Positions 47,521 to 58,350 of a stretch of DNA of 64,000 nucleotides are shown in pieces. The number at the start of each line of letters is the position of its first letter. Position 1 is the first letter of the stretch. Source of the DNA: Dichotomocladium elegans. Taxonomy: Eukaryota > Mucoromycota > Mucoromycetes > Mucorales > Lichtheimiaceae. Where the stretch lies: NCBI GenBank assembly GCA_025716815.1, contig JAIXMN010000006.1, positions 62,001-126,000 of the forward strand, read 5' to 3'. The notes below the pieces were generated by a model that ran no database searches, had not been told where the DNA came from, and saw only the letters and a program-made list of their open reading frames with translations. A program made the translations under genes and the position numbers.

Positions 47521-48544
47521 GCTGATGGAAATGTGGAAAAGAGATCAAAGAAAGGATCACACCGCCGTGGTTGGGGGTCAGACAGTCTGAGATTTTGCTT
47601 TATTTCGATCGGTTCGCTCTTTTAATTCTGCGTGCTTTTAAATTTTGCATGAGTGTGCTACTAAAGATTTTGCATCGGCGGATTGAAACCAGAAAATATT
47701 ATCCTTTATCTGTAGGCTCTCACTTACACTAAGGGTCATGCGGGACTGAACAGTTATTCTGAATAATCTCGGCAATAATCCGGACAAAGACGCAAAGAAC
47801 GTGCCAATACACCGGAAAAGACAGTAGGCGGCAGGAAAGAACGAAATGATATATGCCCGGGGGCTCTCTCTACCATGGCTTATCAAGTAAAATGCGAAAG
47901 GTCAATGCGCAAATGAGAGCGGATGTTAGATAACACTAAAACAGTTGGTATTATAGTGATAATACCGGACGAGAATATGGAAGAAGGGTCAGGTTGGAGT
48001 GGCAATGGAGAATAGATTTCTCGACTCCCCGCTATTTATAATAAGAAATGAACGTTGCAGTAGACACCGTGGCCAATCATATCTGACCTTCATCACTTAC
48101 TGACGCTCTTATTTTTTGGGCTGATTGCATAGAGTACAATAACGCAAATAAGGCCGAAGACAAGCATATATTTTCATCTTAGACTACTAGTCTATGCATT
48201 TCTTACATTCTGTAAAGGTTCAATCGCCCTCATCAAAAGGGCATTAAAGATTTCTCTATTAATACTTCGTAATGTCGTTGGGTAATTGAATAACGGAGCA
48301 AGTTAAATCTCTCATGGATTCCTCTTGCTGTGCCATACAGTCCTGTTTTTGATTACTGTATGGGCAAAGCTGGCGGCATTAGGTTCAGGTCCGAGGTATC
48401 GCATGATTGTAGTTATAGACTTCATGGATTTTTGCCGCTTAGATTCTATCTGAAAATGTTATAGCGCAACAAAGATGAGATTTCTAGGTTCTTTCCATTC
48501 TAGAGTAGAAATCATAACATTGTTCTTTGTAGAAATACATTCGA
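47521..48544. other. Intergenic region, start of the repeat field
   Basis: About 1 kb upstream of RAD7 with no supported gene or recognised repeat. Confidence 0.4.
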
Positions 48545-48880
48545 CATCTACATCGGTTTCATAACGTAAAATGTCTTCCAGAATTGAAGTCGCCAGTAAA
48601 CTTCACATGTGATGACAAAGCAAATGTTGCATACATGGCGAAAAATGTCACACAAAAAGGTTTGGTAAATCCATTTTACATTCTTGATGAGCATGGCTGT
48701 CCTGAACTTATGATGAGGAAATGCACTCATTTCAACTTGTTTGTTCTCACACAGAACATCTGCGTGATACTTATTGCAGGTGTAGCCCTGAACTTGTTGC
48801 TACGCATATCTCCCAACCAATGGATATAGACATTCAAATGGAAGATACAGACTTTAAGCCCGGGTATGTACACACCCTGA
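48545..48880 (+). mobile_element. 5' fragment of the Tc1-like element (copy G)
   Basis: Aligned by eye with 25590-25900 of copy C (ATGTCACACAAAAAGG, GATGAGGAAATGCACTCA, TTCTCACACAGAACATCTGC). Only the N-terminal coding region remains and it is full of stops. Confidence 0.6.
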
Positions 48881-49929
48881 GGAGCAGGCAACCAAATACC
48901 AGAATTCCCTTTTATTATCCAAAAAAAGCAGAAGTGGTGCCCATCTGCTTTCGTTAAAGTTGACAAATAAGAATGCTCGAAAAGGGTCTGTTTTAATACG
49001 GATGGACAGACGGTATTTGTATACATTAGGGAGGTGATAGAACTACCCAAGCTCCGGTTGCTTTCATCAAGTCAATCAACCAATCGCATGATTATTATAA
49101 ATAACGGGGTCTTGGGCAAATGGTTTTCTTTACCAATTCTATCCTTTTCCTCTTGTGTGCCTTGAACGGTGAATGTAAAGATCTATCATATCGACTTGTT
49201 CCATTATACAATATTCTAATATTTCAGATCCTCTGTAGACAACGATATTGTCATGATGAAATGGAACTCATTCGAGGTTGAGCATTTCATTCACGCAAAG
49301 CACATTCTCATCGCGCTAACTTGACTCCTTGCCAGTCCCCAATCTATTGATCGCATCTATTAATTTCCAGTCAGTATCTCAACGTCTAGTGCTACACGCG
49401 ACAGCTAGTATAATTACGCTCATAGTTTGTCATATTAATTATCGTCAGCTAATTGGCTCAATTATCCCAGCTACTCGTGATGTCTTGGTCAAGTTTTGGT
49501 CCCATCGCCTAAGCTAGTTCTGCCCTTACCCTAGAGATATCTGGTCTGTCTTATCGTGCTTCTCCAGCTCTGCCTTGTTCCTGGTAGTTATCCGGCTTAG
49601 TGCATCTTGCGTAAAGGAAGTACCTAACAGCCACCCCTATTGCTTAGCACCTGACTTGCTTTCTGTTCTTCTCTTCTCTTGTCTCAGTCTTCTCTTACTT
49701 GGTACATCTCTGGTTGATAGTACCAGTATTGGGTATAGAAATAGCTTCCTGACATTCCCCTTCTATTCTATTACCAGTGTTACAACTACCTGCCAATTCC
49801 TAGTCCGTGCCTTTCTCCTGTCGTTTCGTTCGTTCGAGCACAAGTCCTGTTGCCTAGATCCAAGTCCCGACGATATCAACTTAATTCAAGTGCCTTTACA
49901 GCTAGAGTATGATGTAACAGTACAGGCAC
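48881..49929. other. Non-coding sequence
   Basis: No supported gene. Frames at 49575-49949 are hydrophobic and motif-free; composition suggests decayed repeat sequence. Confidence 0.35.
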
Positions 49930-50240
49930 TGTTGTGGGAATACTTATGAAGAACGTCTGATATACAGCGTGGAGGAAGCGCGAACGCGACGAGAAGAACG
50001 ATGATTATAATAATACAACGTGGGGATGCCCGACGTCACAGGGTATCCTTGTTTATATAGTAAACAGTAGCGGGGTAATAACAGTGGTATACATATAGGA
50101 TCGTCGTAAAGAGAAAGTGAGTTTGGTGCATAATATCGTCGCCAGAGATGCATTCTTGATCGTGATCGTTATCCTTGTAATATCTTGGTCGCCGGTCAAT
50201 AGTGACCCGTCACTGCAGCTACTGCTACATATGGGCTTTA
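49930..50240 (-). repeat. Possible solo LTR
   Basis: Read on the minus strand it ends in CCCACAACA and contains CTATATAAACAAGGATACCC as a TATA-like promoter followed by TATTATTATAATCATCG. The TG..CA outline and promoter fit a solo LTR, but the far end and target duplication could not be fixed. Confidence 0.25.
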
Positions 50241-50269
50241 GGTGGACCGCAATTTGGTTACACAAGCGC

Positions 50270-50590
50270 AAGGCTTCCTCCATGGCTTCATTGAGATGCT
50301 ATTGCCTTCCGTTACTTCCATTGATGTTTTTTCTGTTCATGCTACCGTTAGTTTGCCGTTCCTTCTTCTAATCCTTCCGCCATCGCATCCTCCGCCGATG
50401 TTCAACAGCTCCAGTATCCTTTACTCCAATATCCCATCATTGTTACGTACCGCAAGGGCACACCTAACTTCCTTCGGGTAAGTTCAAGCGTAAGAAAGGG
50501 GCTGATAATTTCTGTTGATTAACAGTATCTCTCCTACCTAATTTGTCCATACATTTATTTTACTTTGTATGCGTCATGAAAATAAAGTAT
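50270..50590 (+). repeat. Solo copy of the 3' module
   Basis: Contains GGCTTCCTCCATGGCTTCA with a short frame MASLRCYCLPLLPLMFFLF (50281), the CTTCGGGTAAGTTCAAGCG motif, CTGTTGATTAACAG and the terminal GAAAATAAAGTA, in the same order as in copy D. No transposase sequence is attached. Confidence 0.6.
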
Positions 50591-50607
50591 ACTTGGGTGC
50601 AAAAAAG

Positions 50608-50935
50608 GATGGCTGTCATATCCACGTCTAATCTTCTTCCCTAACAGGCACCGTCCTTGGTGTATGTGCACGGGACATGACAGCTTTGTTTCATTTTTCT
50701 AGTGCTATTATCATAATTACTGTCGTGCTATATGAGACCAAGTAACTGGTCCACATGGGCTAGAAGCCCCCATACATGATTACCTACATCGGTCCTCCAG
50801 AGCGGTCGTTTCAATAAGCATTTCTTATAAATAGATCCATTGTCGACAGTTCTTAATAAAAGCAACCTTTTCTCCAGGTATCATTTTATGATACATATAT
50901 TCTGTCTCATTCCTTTACTTTGATACCGTTGATTC
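50608..50935 (+). repeat. LTR-like direct repeat, first copy
   Basis: Shares with 51660-52052 the run TGTCATATCCACG(T/A)CTA, ATCATAATTACT, ACTGGTCCAC, CTTATAAATAG (TATA-like), CTTAATAAAA (polyA-like) and CATATATTCTGTC..TTGATTC. About 70-75 percent identity by eye. Confidence 0.5.
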
Positions 50936-51317
50936 CTCAATGCTATGTACATTAAGAAGCTACCTGCTTGAATGATATCCGTCAAAGTAACATAATGGAT
51001 GACCAGTTATGTAACCATACCACGGTCCATTGTCTAGCAATGAATATTGCATCTATTGATAGGGCTGAATATACTGTATTTCTTATCGTATATTGATACG
51101 GCCACATCAACTAGTCTATGTAACCTTTATTCCCACACCAGGAATTGTACTGGTAACATTCTAGATCTCTGTATGTATGACGCGTTTGTCTCTCCTTTAA
51201 GCGTATTGCAGAGCCCAGTCGCAAATTCATGGTCAAACAATGGATGCTATCCTACACATTCCTTGCCAACATTGTCGTGGCGCAACTCAACAACAGAGTA
51301 AATGACGCTACGTGTAA

Positions 51318-51659
51318 TTTATTTTCCAAAATCAATCTGCAAGAAGGGAAATTATGACGTATAAAATGTATAAAAAATGTCGCATAGAAACTATAAGAAT
51401 TTGTCACATTAGATGGGTAACAAAAGTCGGGATGATACCATTAGTCAACGAAATATCAGCCTAGAACTATACACTTTAATCATCTCAAAGACAGCCAGGC
51501 ATATCGTTGCGGCAACAATGGCTGAAAAAGTCAGGAATGGAAGGATGGACGAAGCAGTTGTGCGTCGACAGCCAATCTGCAGTCTTCTAATATTCCGGGT
51601 CCTCTATAGATAACGATATCAGCCCAACTCAAAGCGCCTCGAGAGGAGAGGATATGGGC
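51318..51659 (-). repeat. Solo copy of the 3' module, opposite orientation
   Basis: Begins with the terminal repeat-like TTTATTTTCCAAAATCAATC, then TGACGTATAAAATG, AATGTCGCATAGAAAC, TAGTCAACGAAATATCAGCC and ends in CTCGAGAGGAGAGGATATGGG, matching the 3' part of copy E in the same strand. The middle section is shortened. Confidence 0.6.
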
Positions 51660-52052
51660 TTTGGATGGGTGTCGTATCCACGACTATTCTTCTTACCTGA
51701 CAGCTGTGTCCCTGGTTTATACGGGACATCAACACTTTGTCTCACTCTTTGAGCGCCGTTATCATAATTACTCTCGCGCTATACGGATTCATAATTTATA
51801 TCCTGGACCTGTCTCATGACGCAGTTACAATCACAAGGGTAAATGATGAACTTCTTTATCAACATTTTAACTGGTCCACCGTCCCGGGAGACCGCCTAGA
51901 TGATTATCCACATCCAGCCTCCAGAGTGACCGTTTTGATAAGCACTTCTTATAAATAGGCCCATTGTTGGCACTTAATAAAAAACAATCCTTTTGCGAGT
52001 CTCACAGAATCATATTCTGTCCCTTTTTGTTCTTAAAACCCCTTGATTCTAC
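51660..52052 (+). repeat. LTR-like direct repeat, second copy
   Basis: Partner of 50608-50935 with the same motif order and the TATA-like CTTATAAATAGGCCC. It directly follows a 3'-module copy, as the first does. Confidence 0.5.
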
Positions 52053-52059
52053 AGTGGGA

Positions 52060-52160
52060 CCGTGGTTCGGATGCAGCCGCGCAAGTTTCCCACCATGGCT
52101 TCATCGAGGTGCTTTTATCTTCGTCTGCTTCTTCCTTTGCTTCCCTTGATGCTTCTGCCG
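52060..52160 (+). repeat. Fragment of the 3' module
   Basis: GGACCGTGGTTCGGATGCAG and CCATGGCTTCATCGAGGTGC match the MASSR start region of the module; the frame reads MASSRCFYLRLLLPLLPLM and then diverges. Confidence 0.55.
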
Positions 52161-53969
52161 CTGGTATCCAGAACAAGGTACCATACCATGTTGGGTGCTT
52201 TATGGTCTAGGCCACTATCAGCAAGAACTCCATGACCTGGTGCGGGAACGCTTTGCTCTGAGCGTACTTGGCCGGGCTTTAGACTGGCTGAACCAGAGAA
52301 GCTCTTGTGGCGGCGTGCACCTGCTGTTGTGCTGGGCATCTGCTATTGGTATTAGCACAGTGTCGCATTCCCTTGCTAGACTGGAGGGTACATAGAAAGT
52401 CTAGTCGTGGTGCAACTCCTCCCGTCGAGCGAGGACATGAAGCAAGGTATACCTGCTTTGGAGGTATGATACCCTGGTGTGTATTGCTATCTGCTGACGA
52501 AGGATATATGTCTACCGTAGCAGTGTCTACGGCAACTGCCAACTAGCAGCTGGCGACTGGCGATCGGGCCTATGCCTGGGCCTGGGCATGCTCTAAAACT
52601 CTCCGCACTTTTGAGTTGTATGCTTTCGACTTGTTGGGGTGGTGGAGTGTGTGTGCTGTTGTGTGGAGGGTTAGTGCTAGGTGTGGAAACCCATGGGTCG
52701 AAATCGAGTCTTTGAGACAGGATGCATTTGATTGAATAAAAACAATTCTCTTTTTATAAGCGGTGGGATGGACCAGGTTAGCTTTGATGGAACCAAGTGT
52801 TAAGGCGTTGACACCGCTTCTCCCGTACTCCCCAGCTGTGTTTACCATTCCGGGTGATTGTTCTCTCCGCCTTCATTAAGACTAAATCACCGATTGGATA
52901 GCCGTGAGACGGGAGAGGTCAGGGCATCAAGACATATTTGCAGGAAATGTGGTGGATGATCAGTAGTCCCGCTCACTACAGACCGTGGAAGCGCAGTTTC
53001 ATGAACAGGAGGACTATGACACCAAAAAGAAAGCAACCATCTGCATTTATGCTGTGGATTACTCCACATCGTATGGATGCCCAATTGTCATATTGACATC
53101 GTCATATATTTCTCCTTTTGGGAATGGCGGGTGCTGTGTACCACAGAGGACTTTTTGTATGATCTTGTACCCAGAATGCACGGACCATTATATTCATTTC
53201 TCAAACTCATTAGGATCCATCTCTGACGCATCGCCCCATGGGTGTGTGGATCTGAACCTTTCTACACAGAGCAGCGCGTATGTATCTTTTCCTTTTTGTA
53301 GCTGAGTTACAGAACGCTGATCCCCTCCCACCCAGCCTCTGTGCCAACCAGTGCCATGGCGGTGAGAGACGCAAATATGTCAAAACTCAACGGAAAAAGA
53401 CGAGACTAGTACGAGAAGAACCGCAAACATCAACTTTATCATAGATCTGATATCAATCAATAGAAAGGAAGCCGTGCACGGCAATGGGGAAGGAATGAAA
53501 ACTCATACCACCGCTGCTGTTTATTTGGGGGGAGACCTTTTTTGTACAAAGACTATCTCCACCCGTTAATCAACGTGTGGGCTAATCATTACTACTCGAA
53601 TACACGGACCATCTGCATCATTATCAAAGCAGATATGAGGTTGTTCGAAGGGTAAAATAAATGTGAATTGCCCATGAGTAGAGTAGGAAGCGCTTTTTTC
53701 GGAAGACGTTCTTTGATCCGGGAATCCCCCCCCATCGATTTCCTTGCTCCCACGTATAAATAACAATTGAAATCGCGCTAGCCTTATCGAAAGCGATCAA
53801 TGAAAACTACCTTCTTCTCCCTCCATTTTGCTCAGTATCTGTTCCGCGGTTCACGCGACCGACGCGGGGGGGGGTTGAGTATTTTAACCTACGGAAAATG
53901 AACGTCTTCCCTCTTTGTTCTTTTTCTTTTTTCTCTCTTCATCCCTCCCCCGGGCCGGTTGGTCAGGTC
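52161..53969. other. Decayed repeat sequence without a supported gene
   Basis: Frames at 52279-52546 overlap on both strands and have no motifs. Around 52560-52860 the minus strand carries CGCTTATAAAAAGAG and a C/A-rich leader, an LTR-like promoter layout, but no partner repeat is in the window. Confidence 0.3.
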
Positions 53970-54460
53970 GCCCCAAGGTAGGTCATCCCAAGGTAGGTCA
54001 TGGCTAACCGCTGCTTAGTTGAGGGGTGGACCTACCTGCCGGAAAACAAGAAGGATCGACCGGACGGGCTAAACGGCCAAAGGAACGACCTGGCGGCCCA
54101 CACGGCGAGGAACGACCGGACGGCCCAAACGACAACCTGATGGGACCAAGTACCTGTCCAATGACCAGATGTGCATGATATTCTGCGAGGCGCCGCATCC
54201 CGCAAGTTGATAGTGCATCTTGGTAGGAATCCTCAAAGAGGAGCAATGGTACACCCCGATGACCAGGCATTGGGGGCTCGCTATAAAGGGGCCAAGATAA
54301 ATGCGGGTATCAAGGCCCCCAGAGCGGGGGCGCACGGCAGTCGACCTCCTCGTGGTTGCCTCTGGAAACAGATCCTTCATGGTTCTGGCTAACTGGACTG
54401 CCTATTAGTATAGTGTTGTTATTCATACAGTAATAAAAAGTTCTTCTCTCGTTAAAGCTT
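53970..54460 (+). repeat. GC-rich LTR-like segment with internal short repeats
   Basis: Starts with a tandem duplication of CCAAGGTAGGTCAT, followed by repeated GACCGGACGG/GGAACGACC units, then a TATA-like GCTATAAAGGGGCC (near 54280) and a later CAGTAATAAAAAG polyA-like motif. Composition is clearly more GC-rich than its surroundings. It could be a solo LTR; no terminal duplication was fixed. Confidence 0.35.
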
Positions 54461-56434
54461 TATTTCTTTTACACGATCCGCAGCCGCAGCAAAATGAGTG
54501 GGACTTTTTTTTTTCCTTTTTTTTTACACGGTCTTTACGCGTGCGCTTTTTTACGTGGCCATGGAGGTTCCGAATTCTGTTGTCATAGAACGCAAAGGAC
54601 CACGAAGCTTCATGAAGCGCTGATTCCATATCTTCAATCGATGGTCTTGGTCTTGGAGGCAAACAGCACAGTAAGCATCCGTTTTCCATCCACTGCTCTT
54701 CCCCAACATCGGGTTATGAACGTATAACGTGCAACAAAGCTCAACAAAGCTCAACTTTGTGACTCTTTACATATGGTCAATACACATGGAGCTTCCAAGG
54801 CGGATATCCCGCTGCAAGCAAATTCCCTTTTTTTTATAACTGAATATTTCATACACTGAAATATTGAATCGCGAATGTTTTTTATTCTTTTAGGCCAATC
54901 ATCAACAAGCCCTCTCCGCCCAGGATGACGGTAATCAAGGCAGGCCTGACCTGGGTGGTAGCTTCTATAGATTCCACTCAGCCAATACCTTGCCGAGATT
55001 TAAAAGGGCACGCCAGACGTGGGTGGTTTTACTAGTGTCGATTCCATCCTGTCAAAGTGCATGCTGACATTCCTAATGTACACATCCATGGATATATGTC
55101 CAAAAGGTATGCTATTATGCTGTGTATTAGTTTGATGCTGATGGTGAATATATGCTGATTGCAAAAGCACCATCCTAAAGTAGAAAGGTTTACCCGTGTT
55201 CTATAGAGCCTAATGCTTGGGACCGTTTCCACTTCATCCCATTTACTCCATGAACCTCTTCAACCATGCCATTACACCATCCACCATCACGAGAGTACTT
55301 GGGCTCTAACGCCTAGCTTTAGTTCTGAACGTTATCTCCTTACGCAAGCTACATTATTAAAGACGTTCAAATCTAATGGGTCTAACCCGATTCGCTTACA
55401 ACACCCTCACGAACAGCGCATCCTCGAAAAGCTATAACAAGCCAAAGTTCCTGTAATCATGCCTATAACGGAAATGAACGACATTAAGCGGTATTTGATA
55501 ATACTTAAGCTTCCTTGACAGATGCTACCCCTCTATAGACTAATGCCAACCGCATAACCCAGCATGGGCTACTCAGGCCTATAATATCCCGCATTCAATG
55601 AACAGTTACATATCCATATTAAGGCGAGATTTACTGTGTATTACTATAGATTGAACCCAAGAGGGTGCGATCAACATACAAGTAATGGTCAGCCTGCTCT
55701 ATTCAAGAAGACAGCCGGTCATGGTATGCTAATGTACTGGCTGTTCGATGCGCTAGGATGCTGGCTGGTACGTCTTACAGCGCTTCATGGTCGAACGTAA
55801 ACAATGGTCCTCTCTATGGCAGTGGTTTACAGCAGGTTTTCAATGTGTTGCTCCTTATCTTTCGGAAGGTGTATTCTAGCAGGATATTCGTATCGATTGA
55901 ACAGACAGTCGACGAAAAATCCACACCCTCGGCTTTCTGCCTATCTGCTTCATGGTCACCCTCCGCCTTGTATGTGCGAGGGTGCTTGCTGGTAAATACG
56001 AAAAACATTTGCCATTGGACACAAACGATTGACATCGCACGCATGGTTACATTTATACTAGATATTGAATTTACCGACCATTATCTGGTATACGGTAATC
56101 AGCATGACTATATCTCACGTATTCAATGCATCGTCTCTCAGCTTGCGTCATTGCCGCGTTATTACTACATGTTTATCAACCATGGATTCTGCTGCCAGCG
56201 ATAGCAAGATCCAGCGGCAACACTCACATGTTTCTCCTTAGTTGTGTCACGGCATTAGGATCGGATGTAAATCTGTTTCCGTGTTCAATGTATCGTACCT
56301 CCATTAGTGATTTTGTCATAGCATTACTACATGTTCCTCGATTGTAGGTTGCACAAGGCATTCCATGAGTCATCAGATTAGTTCATTGCGGATTCCGATG
56401 TGGCCATCATCACCAGCTATCTATTTATCTCAGG
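54461..56434. other. Non-coding, repeat-derived
   Basis: Short frames only. Two shortened copies of the ATTCAATG(T/C)ATCG flank of the repeat array lie near 56115-56175 and 56283-56348. Confidence 0.35.
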
Positions 56435-56668
56435 TATTCAATGTATCGTTTCTCGATAGGTGCTATAGTCGCATTCTACTGCATGCTCCTCCTGTGTAGG
56501 TTTCGCCTGGATGTATAATCAAGGTCCGTAGACGATCAAGATTCTGGACACCTCGGGGTCGGCAGTTGACTTCGAGATGCCTTGGTGCTGGCTAGCACTT
56601 CTAACGATGATGCCACCTTGAGGGCGTAGAGTGGTCTTTGTGATAAACGGTGAATTTATATAAGGTAT
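56435..56668 (+). repeat. ~240-bp repeat, copy 1
   Basis: Unit consists of a flank (GGTATTCAATGTATCGTTTC, TGCTATAGTCG) and a core (TGGATGTATAATCAAGG, CGATCAAGATTCT, GGGTCGGCAGT, GCGTAGAGTGGTC, GTGAATTTATATAAGG). The core ends in a TATA-like motif. Confidence 0.65.
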
Positions 56669-56699
56669 GCTCTTTTTCGCCACCTGTCTTCAAAAAAGA

Positions 56700-56940
56700 A
56701 AGACACTAACTTACTTTTCTTTTCACTTTTTCTTACAGGCTTGCACTTGCTCAGGCCTTCCATGTACATCAACGGTGGTACTTGCAGGAACACCTCCCCC
56801 CCAGCGCGAAACAAGCTCTTTGTCGGTTTGTTTTGACTCTGCCCGCACCGCTCTGCTTTTCCTGCAAATGAGACCAATGCCGCAAAGGCGGTTGGTGTTT
56901 CATGTCAAGGCCAACAGCGATGGTTCGTGATCAACTCTTT
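56700..56940. repeat. Coding-like duplicated segment, copy 1
   Basis: Matches 57330-57590: a pyrimidine-rich lead, then CCATGTACATCAACGGTGG, TTGCAGGAACACCTCCCC, GCGCGAAAC, TGTCGGTTTG and GCCAACAGCGATGG. The minus-strand frame of both copies is open across the match (KPT..R.GG..FLQ..P.LM.M.GL). Unknown origin. Confidence 0.45.
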
Positions 56941-57329
56941 CCAGGTTCTCCCTCGGTGTAGCTAGTAATCCCTCTCCGTCAAGATAGCTCCCCATACTTC
57001 CCTTTCTCCTTTCCGTAAACCCGGTAGGCGTGCCCTGAGCTCAATAAGGGCATCCCTCCATTCTACCCCGGTAACTGTATGATGCCCGCCAAATTTACAG
57101 CCATCCCCTCCATACGCATCGTTTCAGAGAGCTAATAATCAACAAATATTTTGATGTAATAGCTCATCGCTGGTCCTTTTTTTGTTTTCTGGTGTCTTCT
57201 TCTTTTCTCATGGTCTTAATCCCGGACAAGGCAAAGAAGGTCGTTCCCGATACTGTCATTCAAGCTGAGCGTAATCAACCACTGACAACGCTTCAAGCCT
57301 GGTATGCTGCCATCCAAAAAAAGGAAAGA

Positions 57330-57590
57330 AAAAAAAGCAACTTCCTTTCCTCACCTTAACTTTTCTTTATTGACTTTGTCCTTCCCTAGACCACCCATGT
57401 CCATCAACGATGGCAGTTGCAGGAATAATCCCCCACGCGCGAAACACCTTTCTGTCGGTTTGGTTGAGCCTTTCCGCACCATTGTGCTTTTCCTTGCCAA
57501 AGAGAGCATGTCGCGCAGGAGTTCTTGTTCCCTGTGAAAGCCAATGGCGATGGTCATGGTTATGGTCAGGTTGTTGCTAATGCAATCCGC
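57330..57590. repeat. Coding-like duplicated segment, copy 2
   Basis: Partner of 56700-56940 with CCATGTCCATCAACGATGG, TTGCAGGAATAATCCCCC and GCCAATGGCGATGG. Stops break the plus-strand frames. Confidence 0.45.
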
Positions 57591-57689
57591 GGCTTCCATA
57601 ACGCTCCAGTGCTATTGCCACCAAGAGCATCTCCCACTCTACCGATCATCGCAATCAAGATGAGAGTGAGTGTGATTGTCGATTCTCAG

Positions 57690-57935
57690 GCAGAGTATCA
57701 ACGTATCGTTCCTCGATCAGTGATATAATCATTTTCTTACTACAGCTCTTTCTCTATAGCTTGCCCTGGATGTACAATCAAGCTCCATTGACGATCAAGA
57801 TTCTCAGTACTTTGGGGTCGGCAGTGGGTCTAGAGAAGTTTGGGTGCTGGCTTATATTTCCAATGGATGCTCCGACCTTGAAGGCGTAGGGTGGTCCCTG
57901 TGACATACGATGAATTTATATAATGTATTCAATGT
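57690..57935 (+). repeat. ~240-bp repeat, copy 2
   Basis: Same flank-plus-core order as copy 1 (CGTATCGTTCCTCGATC; TGGATGTACAATCAAGC; GGGGTCGGCAGTGGG; GCGTAGGGTGGTCCC; TGAATTTATATAATG), followed by a second flank start at 57930. Confidence 0.65.
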
Positions 57936-58109
57936 ATCATTTCTCCATTGTTGCCGCAGTGGATGGTGTAAACAGATGATAACAAGTCGTGAAATTCAAA
58001 ACTAGTGAACTTTATCCGAGAAAAGAACAAAGTTTCATTACTTCTGAAATCGTGACATAAATAACTCAGGACAAGACAGGCGCTATAGCCTTATACATGC
58101 CGTATGCTC

Positions 58110-58350
58110 TCCTTGGCAGGTAGGGCTGTAAGTACAACAAGCTCCATAAACGATCAGGTTCCCGGTTACTTCGAGGTCTACAGCGAATTTAGAGATGCCT
58201 GGGTGCCGCTTGCATTTCTAATGATGCTCCAACCTCGAAGCCGTAGCGTTGTCCCTGGGATAGGCGGTGCATTTATATCAGGTATTGAATGTATCGTTTC
58301 TCGATTGGTGCTATAGTGGAATTCTTACTGCTTGTTATTCCTTTGTAGAT
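58110..58350 (+). repeat. ~240-bp repeat, copy 3
   Basis: Core (CAAGCTCCATAAACGATCAG, AGAGATGCCTGGGTGC, CTAATGATGCTCCAACCTCG, GTGCATTTATATCAGG) followed by flank (GTATTGAATGTATCGTTTCT, TGCTATAGTGG). Confidence 0.65.

Noticed and set aside
56126..56353. Hydrophobic plus-strand frames in the repeat array
   Set aside because: They coincide with repeat flanks and are not conserved as frames between repeat copies.
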